Assembly (NCBI RefSeq): GCF_012849375.1
Contig: NZ_CP051684.1
Span: 620,001 to 684,000, forward strand
Source: Duganella dendranthematis
GTDB taxonomy: Bacteria; Pseudomonadota; Gammaproteobacteria; Burkholderiales; Burkholderiaceae_D
Length of the DNA: 64,000 nt
Direction: 5' to 3'
Positions within the stretch are counted from its first letter, which is position 1, and each line of letters opens with the position of its first letter. Under the pieces are notes generated by a model. That model was not told the origin of the DNA and made no database searches. It saw nothing but the letters and a program-made list of their open reading frames with translations. Both the position numbers and the translations under genes were made by a program. Shown in pieces: positions 15,743 to 25,500 of the stretch.

Positions 15743-17797
15743 TCAGAACGTGGTCTTGACCGTCAGGCGGAAGGTGCGGCGTTCGGCCGGATGGTAGTGG
15801 ATATCGTCCACGCCTTCCGCCGGTTCGCCCGGCAGGCGAGAGGCGTAGTAGTAATCGACATCGCTGGCCTTGCGGTCGAACAGGTTGAAGGCATCCAGCT
15901 GCACCGTCCAGCGGCGGTTGAATTTGTAGCCTACACGTGCATATGCGATCGCGGTGCTGGCCGAGCGCTGGCTGTTATCTTCGATCAGCGGACGCGGTCC
16001 GAAATAGCGCATCTGGAACGCGCCCGACCATGGCCCCAGATCCATGGTGGTGGCGCCGAACGACGCCACCTTGCCGATCGCGCCGGGAATGTAGTCGCCC
16101 ACCGGATCGTGCTCGGTGTAGTGACTGCGCGAATACGCCATATCCAGATCGAACAGCAGCCACGAATTGGCGATGTAGTGGTTGTTCCACTCGATGCCGG
16201 AACGGTAACTGCCACGGCTCGGCGAGGTATCACCGGCGTCGCCGGAAAATACCAGCTCCGATTCGGAGCGCAGCTTCCACAACGCCATCGAGCTTTGCAG
16301 GCCAGGCAGGAATTCGGTGCGCGCGCCGATCTCCGCGCCGCGCGTCTTCACCAGCGGCGTGACCGGGTCGATCGGTTCACGCTCCTTCGGCGTCAGATGC
16401 ACGGTGGTGCCGCGCGCGTCGTTGCTGTGGAAGCCCTCGCCGTAGTTGACGAAGAATTCGGTCCTGGCCCAAGGCCCCAGCACCACCGAGAATTTCGGCG
16501 ACGTGGTGCCGGCGCTGACGTTGCCTGAGTTCTCGGCGATATTGCTGTCGACGTCAAAGCGGTAACGGTCATAACGCAGGCCGGCCGTGGTGCGCATCCA
16601 CGGCAGCCACTGCACGGTGTTCTCGACGTAGGCGCCGGCGCTGGCTTCCTTCACTTTCGATTCGGTGATCACGCCCAGCGTTTGCTGGTGCGCCGTCTTG
16701 TAGAGGCCCAGCGGCGAGATGTAGTCGTAGCGTCCCTGCAAGCCAACCTTGTTGCTGACATCCAGACCGCCCCAGTGGCTGAACCACGTCTGGCCGACGT
16801 CGAACCCGGCCATGCGGCGCTTCTCGGTCTGGCGCGACTGGTCGCCATTGACCGGGTCGTCGAGGAAGTAGGTGAAGTCGTTGTACAGCGTCAGGCTGGA
16901 TTGCACCACGTAGGCATTCGCCTGGAACAGCGCGTCGCTGGTGCGCTTGCGCATGGCGGCGGACAGGCTGTATCGCGAGGTCTCGCCGCCGTCGGTCGGA
17001 TCGATGGCGCCGAACGGATCGATCTCGCCGCTCTGCACCGCGCGCAGCGGAATCTGATTACTCGCGTGCCAGGCGCCCTTGTAGAACATGCCGGTCACAG
17101 TGAACTGGTCATCGCTGGCGCCTTGCGCGTAACGCAGCACGCCCAGGCTTTTGTGGAAGGCCTCCGGCTCCACCCACGGGCCGTTGTTGTGGCCCAGCTC
17201 CGCGCCGTACACCAGATTGCCGGCGCCCAGCGGCGTCGAGCCAGTGACCACCGAGCGGTAATACTGATTCTCGCCCACCGACACGCTGGCGGTGTTTTCG
17301 CGCAGCTTGTTCGCCAGCGTCAGATGCGCCGCGCCGGCGGATGCGAAGTCGCCTTCGTCCGCATAGTACGGGCCTTTTTTGTAGTTGATGCGGTCCACCA
17401 GTTCCGGGATCAGGAAGTTCAGATCCGTGTAGCCTTGGCCATGCGCGTGGGTGCGCATATTGACCGGCATGCCGTCGACGAAGGTGGCGAAGTCGGTGCC
17501 GTGGTCGAGGTTAAAGCCGCGCAGGAAGTATTGATTGGCCTTGCCGTCGCCGCTGTGCTGCGTGACGATCACGCCGGGTACAAACTCCAGCAGTTCGCCC
17601 GGCCGCAAGGCAGGACGGTTGGCGATCAGCTCCGCCGTTACCGCACCCTGGCTGGCGGCGTTGGAGGTGCCCACGCCGTTATCGTAATGGCCGCGTACCT
17701 GGACCGTGGTCGCCGGCGTATCGCCAGCATCCGTGGTGTCCGCATGGACGGCCAGCGGCAGGAAAGTCGCCAAGGCGACGATCGATTTGTAGATCAT
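15743..17797 (-). CDS. TonB-dependent outer-membrane receptor under cobalamin riboswitch
   Basis: A 684-residue TonB-dependent receptor with a signal peptide (MIYKSIVALATFLPLAVHAD), a TonB-box-like TTVQVRG, a plug domain (ELLEFVPGVIVTQHSGDGKANQYFLRGFNLDHG, DGMPVNMRTHAHGQGY) and a 22-strand-type barrel ending in RTFRLTVKTTF with terminal Phe. It is not obviously BtuB by sequence: the plug and the His-rich loops (THAHGQGY, DIHYHPAE) belong to a different subgroup. The riboswitch upstream points to uptake of cobalamin, a precursor, or a nutrient that replaces a B12-dependent route. The ATG at 17797 has an in-frame TGA ten bases upstream, which fixes the start; its Shine-Dalgarno is weak. Confidence 0.9.
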   Translation of the reverse strand: MIYKSIVALATFLPLAVHADTTDAGDTPATTVQVRGHYDNGVGTSNAASQGAVTAELIANRPALRPGELLEFVPGVIVTQHSGDGKANQYFLRGFNLDHGTDFATFVDGMPVNMRTHAHGQGYTDLNFLIPELVDRINYKKGPYYADEGDFASAGAAHLTLANKLRENTASVSVGENQYYRSVVTGSTPLGAGNLVYGAELGHNNGPWVEPEAFHKSLGVLRYAQGASDDQFTVTGMFYKGAWHASNQIPLRAVQSGEIDPFGAIDPTDGGETSRYSLSAAMRKRTSDALFQANAYVVQSSLTLYNDFTYFLDDPVNGDQSRQTEKRRMAGFDVGQTWFSHWGGLDVSNKVGLQGRYDYISPLGLYKTAHQQTLGVITESKVKEASAGAYVENTVQWLPWMRTTAGLRYDRYRFDVDSNIAENSGNVSAGTTSPKFSVVLGPWARTEFFVNYGEGFHSNDARGTTVHLTPKEREPIDPVTPLVKTRGAEIGARTEFLPGLQSSMALWKLRSESELVFSGDAGDTSPSRGSYRSGIEWNNHYIANSWLLFDLDMAYSRSHYTEHDPVGDYIPGAIGKVASFGATTMDLGPWSGAFQMRYFGPRPLIEDNSQRSASTAIAYARVGYKFNRRWTVQLDAFNLFDRKASDVDYYYASRLPGEPAEGVDDIHYHPAERRTFRLTVKTTF

Positions 17798-17873
17798 TGA
17801 AAGCTTTCAGAAGCAAGCCACTCACCTCCCCGTGAGCGGATTGAATAGAAATGCCTGCGGCATCTCCCCTGTT

Positions 17874-18060
17874 TGGCCGGTATCCGGGCTGGCAAGCAAA
17901 TCCGCCTGACCTTCCCATGCATGAAGCACAGTGGTATTGCGAGGCGGAGTGTCGTCATGCGACGACGCTTGTTGGCCGTTGCGGGGGCAGCACAGGTGGG
18001 CCGCTGACGGCTTCCTGTTTCCCGTTTAACTGCGCATCCAGACGGACGCGCGAGCACCAA
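17874..18060 (-). ncRNA. Cobalamin (B12) riboswitch
   Basis: The leader RNA, read on the minus strand, holds the aptamer signatures in order: GTTAAACGGGAAACAGG, then CACCTGTGCTGCCCCCGCAAC (the B12-box core, given here only partly as GCTGCCCCCGCAAC), a CACTG element, GGGAAGG and AGCCCGGATACCGGCC. A variable hairpin (TCGTCGCATGACGAC) sits between. About 75 bases follow before the receptor start, including CTCAC-GGGGAG-GTGAG, which could be an expression-platform hairpin that hides a purine-rich ribosome-binding segment. High cobalamin would lower expression of the receptor. Confidence 0.93.
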
Positions 18061-18072
18061 AACGTGTCAGGA

Positions 18073-18924
18073 TTATACGAGATTCGGCGATGGCTGTTGA
18101 CGCTTTTCGTACCAGCGGAAGTACAGCAGCATCTCGGCGCCGATCAGCGCACCGGCGCCCAGCCAGATCAGGGCGATCATCAGGTAGGCGTGGACGAAGA
18201 CGGCGTGGATCTGCTGCCCTGCCACGTCGAGGATAATCTGCGGCAGCGTGCGATCCAGCGCCGACAGGTCGACCCGGCGATTGGCATCCAGCAGCACCTT
18301 GCGCAGCGCATCGACGCCCACCTTGGCGGCTTCGTTTTGCGTCTGGTTCTTCAGCCCTGCCGCCATGGTCTCGACCTTGGCGACGATGATCTTCTGGAAC
18401 ACAGCCGTCAGCACTTCACCACCCAGCTTGCGCAACGTCCAGTTGACGATGCGCGCCTTGCCGCGCTCCCACAGGCTGTCCGACGTGGGACGGTAATAAA
18501 GATCCTTGAGCGTGGCATCGACCAGCTCACGCGCGCTGACCGGCTGGCCAGGCGCGTAGGCCGACATCTTCAGCGTCAGATACTGACGCAGCAGCACGGT
18601 GTTGGTGCGCACCAGCGGCGTGACCGAGACCTCCAGTGCGCTCATGGTCTCCTTCTGCACATGGCGCACCACGCCGACGGCGGTGAAGGCAAACAGCGTC
18701 ACCAGCAGGATCGCCAGATAGCTCACTTTCGCCAGCACGTTCCACACGCGCGGGCGGCGGCGCAGCAGGTTTTTTCTGCCTACCCAGACCATCAGCACGA
18801 TGGCTGCGACCAAGCCCATGGCCGCGTACAGCAATGCGGTCGGCATGCTGCTCCAGATCAGGGTGAACACAAAGTCCGTCAGAGACGACGACCATTGACT
18901 CAGTGCGCTGCTGTTTACCTGCAT
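18073..18924 (-). CDS. Hypothetical membrane protein
   Basis: A 283-residue protein with N-terminal membrane helices (LLYAAMGLVAAIVLMVWVG; VSYLAILLVTLFAFTAVGVV), a periplasmic-type helical region rich in Lys/Gln/Asn (residues about 90-230) and a last helix near the C-terminus (AYLMIALIWLGAGALIGAEMLLYF). I do not recognise the family. The ATG at 18924 is preferred over the upstream one at 18966 because GAGGT lies at the right distance before it. It ends 13 bases before the riboswitch. Function unknown. Confidence 0.75.
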   Translation of the reverse strand: MQVNSSALSQWSSSLTDFVFTLIWSSMPTALLYAAMGLVAAIVLMVWVGRKNLLRRRPRVWNVLAKVSYLAILLVTLFAFTAVGVVRHVQKETMSALEVSVTPLVRTNTVLLRQYLTLKMSAYAPGQPVSARELVDATLKDLYYRPTSDSLWERGKARIVNWTLRKLGGEVLTAVFQKIIVAKVETMAAGLKNQTQNEAAKVGVDALRKVLLDANRRVDLSALDRTLPQIILDVAGQQIHAVFVHAYLMIALIWLGAGALIGAEMLLYFRWYEKRQQPSPNLV

Positions 18925-18992
18925 AGGCTTTACCTCGGGCGATATCAGACCGCGAGTGTAGCGCAAATATCATTTAAACAACGACCGGCCTT

Positions 18993-19379
18993 CTATTGTG
19001 CGAGGCTTTGCAGGATGGGGCAATCGGGGCGCTGGTCGCCGTGGCAGCAGCTGGCCATGGTTTGCAGCGTGTCGCGCATTTCGGTCAGTTCGGCGATGCG
19101 CTGATTGAGTTCGGCCACATGGCCCATGGCGATCGTCTTGACGTCAGCGCTGGCGCGTCCCTTGTTCTGCCACAGCGACAGCAGGCCGCGAATCTGCTCC
19201 AGCGAGAAGCCCAGCAAGCGGGCACGCTTGACGAAGCGCAGCGTGTGCAGGTCGTTGTCGCCGTAGATGCGGTAGCCGGCGTCAGTGCGTTTGCCGGCCG
19301 GGATCAGGGCGATGCTTTCGTAGTAGCGGATCATTTTGGCCGAAACGCCGGTGGCCGTTGCGGCCTGTCCGATATTCAT
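18993..19379 (-). CDS. cueR: CueR-type copper-responsive MerR regulator
   Basis: A 128-residue MerR-family activator. The HTH ([20 protein letters not shown]) is followed by the dimerisation helix and a C-terminal metal loop, [10 protein letters not shown]. Cys112 and Cys120 fall at the same numbers as in E. coli CueR, and residue 77 is serine (GRASADV), the residue which distinguishes monovalent-ion sensors (Cu+, Ag+, Au+) from divalent sensors. It overlaps the copA stop (ATGA), so it is in an operon downstream of copA. CueR-type promoters precede copA and copZ in this window. Confidence 0.93.
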   Translation of the reverse strand: MNIGQAATATGVSAKMIRYYESIALIPAGKRTDAGYRIYGDNDLHTLRFVKRARLLGFSLEQIRGLLSLWQNKGRASADVKTIAMGHVAELNQRIAELTEMRDTLQTMASCCHGDQRPDCPILQSLAQ

Positions 19380-21598
19380 GTGCGGTCCTCCGGTTTCCAG
19401 CGGCGCAGCAGCAGCGCGTTGCTGATCACGCTGACCGAGCTGAGTGCCATCGCACCGCCGGCCACCATGGGGTTGAGCAGGCCGAAGGCGGCCAGCGGAA
19501 TGCCGATCAAATTATAGATAAAGGCCCAGAACAGGTTCTGGCGGATCTTGCTGTAGCTGCGGCGCGAGATGGAGATGGCGGCGGCCACCAGTGCCGGATC
19601 GCCGCGCATCAGCGTGATGCCGGCGGCGTGCATGGCGACGTCGGTGCCGCTGGACATGGCGATGCCGACATCGGCGGCGGCCAGCGCCGGCGCGTCGTTG
19701 ATGCCGTCGCCGACCATGGCGATGGTGCCGCCTTCCTGTTTGAGCGCGGCGATGGTGCTGGCTTTATCGGCCGGCAGCATGTTGGCGACAATGCGCTGCA
19801 CGCCGAGCTGCTGGCCGACGGCGTTGGCGCTGCCCTGGTTGTCGCCGGTGAGCAGCACGGTGTGGATGCCCATCGCATGCAGCGCGGCGATGGCGGCTTG
19901 GGCTTGCGGTTTGATGCGATCTCCGAAGGCCAGCAGGCCAAGGAGCTGGTGGGTGGTGGCGTCGGCAAGCCAGGAGATGGTGTGGCCGGTGTGCTCCAGT
20001 TCTTCGGCACGGGTGGATAGCGCTTGCAGTGAGATGCCCTGCTCTTGCATCAGGCGCGTGCTGCCCAGCAGCAGACGGGCGCCGGCCACCGTGGCCTTCA
20101 CGCCGCGTCCAGGCAAGGCGCTGATGTCGGACGCCAGCAGTGGCGCGGCGGCATTCGGCACGCCGGCGGCTAGCTGGACGGCGCGGGCCAGCGCGTGTTC
20201 GCTGCCGCGCTGCACAGCGGCGGCCAGTTGCAGCAGGTGCGGTTCGTCGACGCCCGGCGCGGGCGCCAGCACGGCCAGCGATGGTTGGCCTTCGGTCAGC
20301 GTGCCGGTCTTGTCGAAGGCCACGGTGGTGATGCGGTGCGCCAGTTCCAGTGCTTCCGCATCCTTGATCAGAATCCCGTAGCGCGCCGCGACGCCGGTGC
20401 CGGCCATGATGGCGGCCGGCGTCGCCAGCCCCAGCGCGCAGGGGCACGCAATCACCAGCACCGCCACCGCATTGATGATGGCCTGCTCGGCATCGCCGGC
20501 CACCAGCCACCAGCCTGCGAAGGTCAGCAGCGCCAGCGCCAGCACCACCGGCACGAACACCGCGCTCACGCGGTCTACCAGATGCTGCACCGGCGCCTTG
20601 GCCGCCTGTGCATCCTCCACCAGGCGAATGATGCGTGACAACGTGCTTTCCGCCCCCACCGCCGTCACGCGCACCAGCAGCAAACCTTCGCCATTGATGG
20701 CGCCTCCCGTCACCCGCTCGCCGGCATGACGGGCCACCGGCAGGCTCTCGCCGGTAATCAGCGCCTCATCCACGTGGCTGGCGCCTTCGCTGACCACACC
20801 GTCGGCAGCGATGCGCTCCCCCGGCCGCACGACGATGACGTCATCCACGCGCACTTCATGAATCGCGACATCCACATCCTGGCCGTCCCGGCGCACACGC
20901 GCCGACTCGGGCCGCAGTGTTTGCAACGCGCGAATCGCCTGCGCCGTCTGGCGCTTGGCGCGCGCCTCCAGCCATTTCCCCAGCAACACCAGCGTAATCA
21001 CCACCGCCGATGCCTCAAAATACAGGTGTGGCATAGCGCCGGCAGACAGCAACTGATACACGCTCAGGCCATAAGCCGCGCTGGTGCCAAGGGCCACCAG
21101 CAAGTCCATATTGCCGCTGCCCGCACGCACCGCCAGCCAGCCGGCGCGATAGAAGCGCGCCCCCAGCCAGAATTGCACCGGCGTGGCGAGCAGCCATTGC
21201 AGGCGGCCATCCAGCATCCAGTGGATGCCGGCCAGTTCCAGCAGCATTGGAAAAATCAGGGGAAGTGAGAACAGCGCGGCCAGCAGGACCGCCGTGCCAC
21301 CGCTCGGCGCGAAGGCTGCGAAGAAACCGCGCGCGGTCGGCGCAGCGACGGCGGCTGCATCGTCGGCAGGCGCGGCGCCCGGCTCCGGTGGCGGCAGCGA
21401 GGCCTGATAGCCGGCCTTGTCGACCGCCTGCGCCAGCGCGGCAAAGTCGACCGGTTCGGCCGATTCCACGCGCGCCATTTCGGTGGCCAGATTGACACTG
21501 ACTTTGTCGACGCCCGGCACCGCCGCCAGCACCCGCTCCACCCTGCCAACGCAGGAGGCGCAGCTCATACCGTCAATTTTGATCGCTTGCTGATTCAT
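19376..21598 (-). CDS. copA: Copper-translocating P1B-type ATPase
   Basis: A 740-residue Cu+ exporter of the inner membrane. One N-terminal HMA domain (GMSCASC, Cys13/Cys16), eight membrane helices, the transmembrane site [13 protein letters not shown], phosphorylation site [11 protein letters not shown]-site GSEHALA (His kept, the usual Pro is Ala), hinge [19 protein letters not shown], and the last helices with YNLIGIP and MALSSVSV that mark Cu+ specificity. Length is typical for a one-HMA CopA. A CueR-type promoter lies directly upstream, and cueR follows with a four-base overlap. Confidence 0.95.
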   Translation of the reverse strand: MNQQAIKIDGMSCASCVGRVERVLAAVPGVDKVSVNLATEMARVESAEPVDFAALAQAVDKAGYQASLPPPEPGAAPADDAAAVAAPTARGFFAAFAPSGGTAVLLAALFSLPLIFPMLLELAGIHWMLDGRLQWLLATPVQFWLGARFYRAGWLAVRAGSGNMDLLVALGTSAAYGLSVYQLLSAGAMPHLYFEASAVVITLVLLGKWLEARAKRQTAQAIRALQTLRPESARVRRDGQDVDVAIHEVRVDDVIVVRPGERIAADGVVSEGASHVDEALITGESLPVARHAGERVTGGAINGEGLLLVRVTAVGAESTLSRIIRLVEDAQAAKAPVQHLVDRVSAVFVPVVLALALLTFAGWWLVAGDAEQAIINAVAVLVIACPCALGLATPAAIMAGTGVAARYGILIKDAEALELAHRITTVAFDKTGTLTEGQPSLAVLAPAPGVDEPHLLQLAAAVQRGSEHALARAVQLAAGVPNAAAPLLASDISALPGRGVKATVAGARLLLGSTRLMQEQGISLQALSTRAEELEHTGHTISWLADATTHQLLGLLAFGDRIKPQAQAAIAALHAMGIHTVLLTGDNQGSANAVGQQLGVQRIVANMLPADKASTIAALKQEGGTIAMVGDGINDAPALAAADVGIAMSSGTDVAMHAAGITLMRGDPALVAAAISISRRSYSKIRQNLFWAFIYNLIGIPLAAFGLLNPMVAGGAMALSSVSVISNALLLRRWKPEDRT

Positions 21599-21629
21599 GG
21601 TCTACCCGATGCTGTATTTACCTGCCTAC

Positions 21630-21660
21630 AGCATCAAGTATCCCACGATTGGAAGGTCAA
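21630..21660 (-). promoter_or_regulatory. CueR-type promoter of copA (weaker dyad)
   Basis: On the minus strand TTGACC (-35) is followed by a 19-bp spacer (TTCCAATCGTGGGATACTT) and GATGCT as -10. The left half-site CCTTCC matches the copZ site exactly, whereas the right half (GGGATAC) is imperfect. Placement 32 bases before the copA start and the 19-bp spacing support CueR control. Confidence 0.7.
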
Positions 21661-21666
21661 GGCTTT

Positions 21667-22515
21667 TTAGCGCACTTCGCAATCCACTGTATTGGACTTG
21701 GGTGGCGTGGCGGCCCCGCCAGCCGGGGCAGGCGGCTGCGTAAAGGCCGGTGGCAGCGTGAATTGAATGCCAGGGTTCTTCGGTACGATCACCGGCGGCT
21801 GCGTCGGGCTCGCCGTGTAACCGAACTGGCCGGCAGCAAAGTTCTGTGCCCCGCCCTTATTGGTCAGATTGATCATTCCGTCGATCACCTGAACGTACAG
21901 TCCCGGCGGCAGCGCGGGCGTGTTCGGCGCGGGAATGGCGGCTTGCGCCAGCATCAGCGGCTGCAGCGGATAGGTGTCTCCCAGGCTGGCAGTGCTGGCC
22001 ATGAGCCAAGCCTGCCGTTGGGCAGCGGCGTATGCCACGGCCTGCTCGGTCGGCTCCACCCACTCGGCGACAAAGGTGGTGCCGCGAATGCCGATGGTGG
22101 CGCTTGGCGTCTTCAGCGAGAACTTTTCCTTGTTGCGCTTGCCCAGCAGGCCGGTCACCGAGCGCAAGCCGCCCTTGACGAGGTTAAAGGACGCGTTGTC
22201 GCCATCGGGCTTGTCGGCATCGTAGGCGAAATTCTCCACCTTGAAGGTGGTGGAAGGCTTCAGCGTGATCTCGCTGTTGTCGATGAACTTGACCATGGCG
22301 TAGGTGTTCTTCTCGGTCACCAGGGTGTCGCCGCTTTCGACTTCGGACTTCATCGACAGTATGCGTACCGCGCCGTTGGCCTTGCGCGCCATCAACGGGC
22401 CGCTCAGTTGCGTGATGGTGCCCGCCACCTGCGCGGCCCAACCGACGCTGGCCACACACCACAGCAGTAGCGCCAGCCAGGCCTTAATTGCAGTAAGTCT
22501 TTTTAGTTGGTTCAT
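21667..22515 (-). CDS. FecR-domain exported protein of the TPS cluster
   Basis: A 282-residue protein with a signal peptide (ending SVGWAAQ) and a periplasmic FecR domain: [61 protein letters not shown], then [12 protein letters not shown] and [16 protein letters not shown]. Unlike classical FecR it has no N-terminal cytoplasmic anti-sigma part. The C-terminal region is proline-rich and ends in one cysteine (VDCEVR). It overlaps the 3' end of the tpsA gene by 32 bases in another frame, so it is probably translationally coupled to it. Role unknown; a periplasmic ligand- or carbohydrate-binding accessory is possible. Confidence 0.85.
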   Translation of the reverse strand: MNQLKRLTAIKAWLALLLWCVASVGWAAQVAGTITQLSGPLMARKANGAVRILSMKSEVESGDTLVTEKNTYAMVKFIDNSEITLKPSTTFKVENFAYDADKPDGDNASFNLVKGGLRSVTGLLGKRNKEKFSLKTPSATIGIRGTTFVAEWVEPTEQAVAYAAAQRQAWLMASTASLGDTYPLQPLMLAQAAIPAPNTPALPPGLYVQVIDGMINLTNKGGAQNFAAGQFGYTASPTQPPVIVPKNPGIQFTLPPAFTQPPAPAGGAATPPKSNTVDCEVR

Positions 22516-25500
22516 TTTTCGTTCCGGTCTTGTCGCTGGTTGCTTCTACTTTGTCCGTCTTCTTGCTGTCGTCAGGCGTGGACGATGTGGCCGCGCCGCC
22601 CGAGCTGGAACTGCCGGACGAGCTGCTGCCCGGCACACCGTCGCTGGTCGACAAGGTCTTGATGACCTCGTTGGATGCCTGCTGGACTGGCTTGACCGGC
22701 TCTGAAGCCGTTGGCGGCGACAGCACTTGGCACAACGCCGAATTCGGCGCGATGGTGCAGATGTCGGCCGATGGCGGCGGCGTTGGCGTTGGCGTTGGCA
22801 CCGGTGTTGGTACAGGCGTCGGTACAGGCGTCGGTACAGGCGTCGGTACAGGCGTCGGCACAGGGGTCGGCACTGGCGTCGGTACAGGGGTCGGTACCGG
22901 AGTCGGTACCGGTGTTGGCACTGGCGTCGGCACAGGGGTCGGCACTGGCGTCGGTACTGGCGTCGGTACTGGCGTTGGCACAGGCGTCGGTACTGGCGTT
23001 GGCACAGGCGTCGGTACTGGCGTCGGCGTTGGTACTGGAGTTGGTACTGGAGTCGGCACAGGCGTTGGCGTCGGCGTCGGCGTCGGCGTCGGCATTGGCG
23101 TTGGCGTTGGCGTTGGCGTTGGCGTTGGCGTTGGCGTCGGCGTTGGCGTAGGAGCCGGCACCAGCGTTGCCGTCACCGCCCCATTCACATCCTGCACCTG
23201 ACCGGCGGAGCTATACGATGTCGCCGTAACGGCCACATGCCCACTGATCGACTTCACCACCGCGCCGTTACCGATCGTAATTGTATTGCTAACGTCATAG
23301 CCCGTACCCGCGGCCAACGTGATATTGCCGCTATCCGACGCGACAGAGCCATCCACCACCAGCGGACTATGCGTCTGCAAAGCGATCGCGCCAGTGGTGG
23401 TCGCCACCGTACCGGCAATCTTCATGCCGCCGGTATTATCGATGCTGATGGCGCCGCCATTACCGCCTCCCGCGTTCACCTGCGTAACGTCATGCACCGT
23501 CATCATCTGCGTATTGTGGTTGGTGTTGGCGATATAAATTCCCGCCATGCTGCTGCTACCGGCCGTATTGGTCACCGTCAGGTCAGACACCTCGGTCACC
23601 AGCGGGCTGCCGTTGGCGCCCACGCCGCCCGTGGTGTTCAAGGTCAGCGAATCCGCCGTCAACGCCATGCCGCTACCGCGCACCACGCCGCCGCCGGTCA
23701 CCGACAGCTCCACATCACCATTGCTGCTGACGCCATCGATGCCGTCGAGCTGCGCAATCGCCAGCGTACCGGTATTGGCGAAGTGCAGGTGCCCCGATCC
23801 GGTCTGCGCCACCGCCAGGTTGGTGACGGTATTGCCCGAATTGGTCAGCATTATATTGTCGGAGGTCTGCAATGCCAGATCCTGCACATCAATGGCGCCG
23901 GTCTGGGTAATGTGGCCGCTATTGCTGAACAGCGCAATGCGAGTGGTCGCAGCATTACGGGTCGCCAGCGTGCCGCCATTGCCGCCGATGATGCCAGCCA
24001 CCGTGATATTGCCCAGGTTGAGCGTGGCATCGGTCGAGCCCAGCGTCACGCTTGGCGCTGACAAATGCCACAGATTGCTCACCGCCAGGCAATCGCCTCC
24101 ACAGCCGGCGTTGGTGCCAATCACCATTTTGTAGTCGCTGCTGTACGGATGCACAATCGCGTAGCTGGACGTCAGGTCCGCCGCCAGCGTCAGTGCATCG
24201 GCGCCGATCTCGAAAGTGCCGGCCGTTCCGGTGTGACTCACCACCACCGAACCGCCCGACAACGATACCTTCTGCGCGCGGCCGTTCAAGGTGCCGCTCA
24301 CCGTGATGCCAGTCGCCTCCACGTTGACAGCGCCGGTAGACCCGCTGCTCAGCGAGACGTTCCCCAACGTCAGCGCCTGACCGTTATAGAGCGACAGCGA
24401 ACCCACATCCGTGGCGCTAAGCGCGGTGATGCGGTTGTTCCCCAGCAGGCTCACCTCGCCCGGCGTGCTCACACTCAGCGACAGCGCGCGGAGTGCGCCA
24501 TCATCGACAGTCTGGAAAATGTTGCCGGGCCCCGACAGCGCGATACTGTTCTGACCGGCGTCGATATTGCTCACAACGTAATCGCCGGCGCCGCTATACC
24601 CGAAGTTGCCATTGGAGCTACCGGTGACGCGATCGACCAGGTTGGCGCCGCTCAGGCCGACACTGCCGCCCGCAATGGCGTCCAGGTAGCTGGCCGTGAT
24701 CACGCCGCTGCCCGTGATGTTGGCGCCCATCAGCGTCACACTTTGCGTCTTGGCATTCAGCGCGCCGGACACCAGCAGGTCGCCGCTGGTGCGGATGCTG
24801 ATGGTGCCGTCGCCATAATCGCCGGTCAACGTGACGGCATTCAGCGTCAGCGCCTGGCTGGCGCTGTTAGTGAAGGACAAGGAGCCAACACTGGTCGCGC
24901 TCAATGCCGCGATCTGATTGGAGGAACCGTTCAGCCGCGCCGCGCCGGTCGCCGTCACCGCCAACGAGTTTGCTGTCAGCGCGGAGGACCCGGTCTGCTG
25001 AATGCCGCCGCCGGAATTGAGGGTGATACCGGTGACGGCCGAAATGTTGCCGCCAATGTTCATGTCGTCCACGCTGCTGAAGCTGAAGCCGGCAGTACGC
25101 GCAGCGCCGGAGATATTGTCGACGTTATTGGCGCCGGTGAGGGCGACGCTGGCGCCGTTGGCGCTCAAGCTGTCGGCGGTAATCGCCCCGGTGCCGCTAA
25201 GGCTATTCGTTGCGTTCAGGTTCAGCCCGTGCGCCACCGTCAGCGCGCCGTCGATCGCGATCGAGGCGCCGGTGAGGTTCAACTGACCACTGGCGCCGCC
25301 GCTGCTCAGGTCGAGCGGACCAGCCACCGTCACCGCGCCAGCCGCACCATCACCAATGGAGAGCGTGCCGGTCGACACTGACCCCAGCGCGGCTGCGCTC
25401 AGGCTCAGCGCATTGGCATTGCTGCCGCCGAGAGTAATGCCGCGGCCAGCCGTGTAGGCCGCAAACGAGACCGAATCGTTGCCATCGCTGGCGCCACTGC

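Noticed and set aside
17905..17930. TGACCTTCCCATGCATG looks like half a CueR site next to a copper region
   Set aside because: On the minus strand it is the GGGAAGG element of the cobalamin aptamer; no right half-site or -10 at 19 bp is present.
22782..23160. Tandem repeat suggestive of a CRISPR array, or a plus-strand GVGT protein
   Set aside because: The units are 6 and 12 bp without unique spacers, and the plus-strand frame is only a shadow of the PTPV repeat within tpsA.
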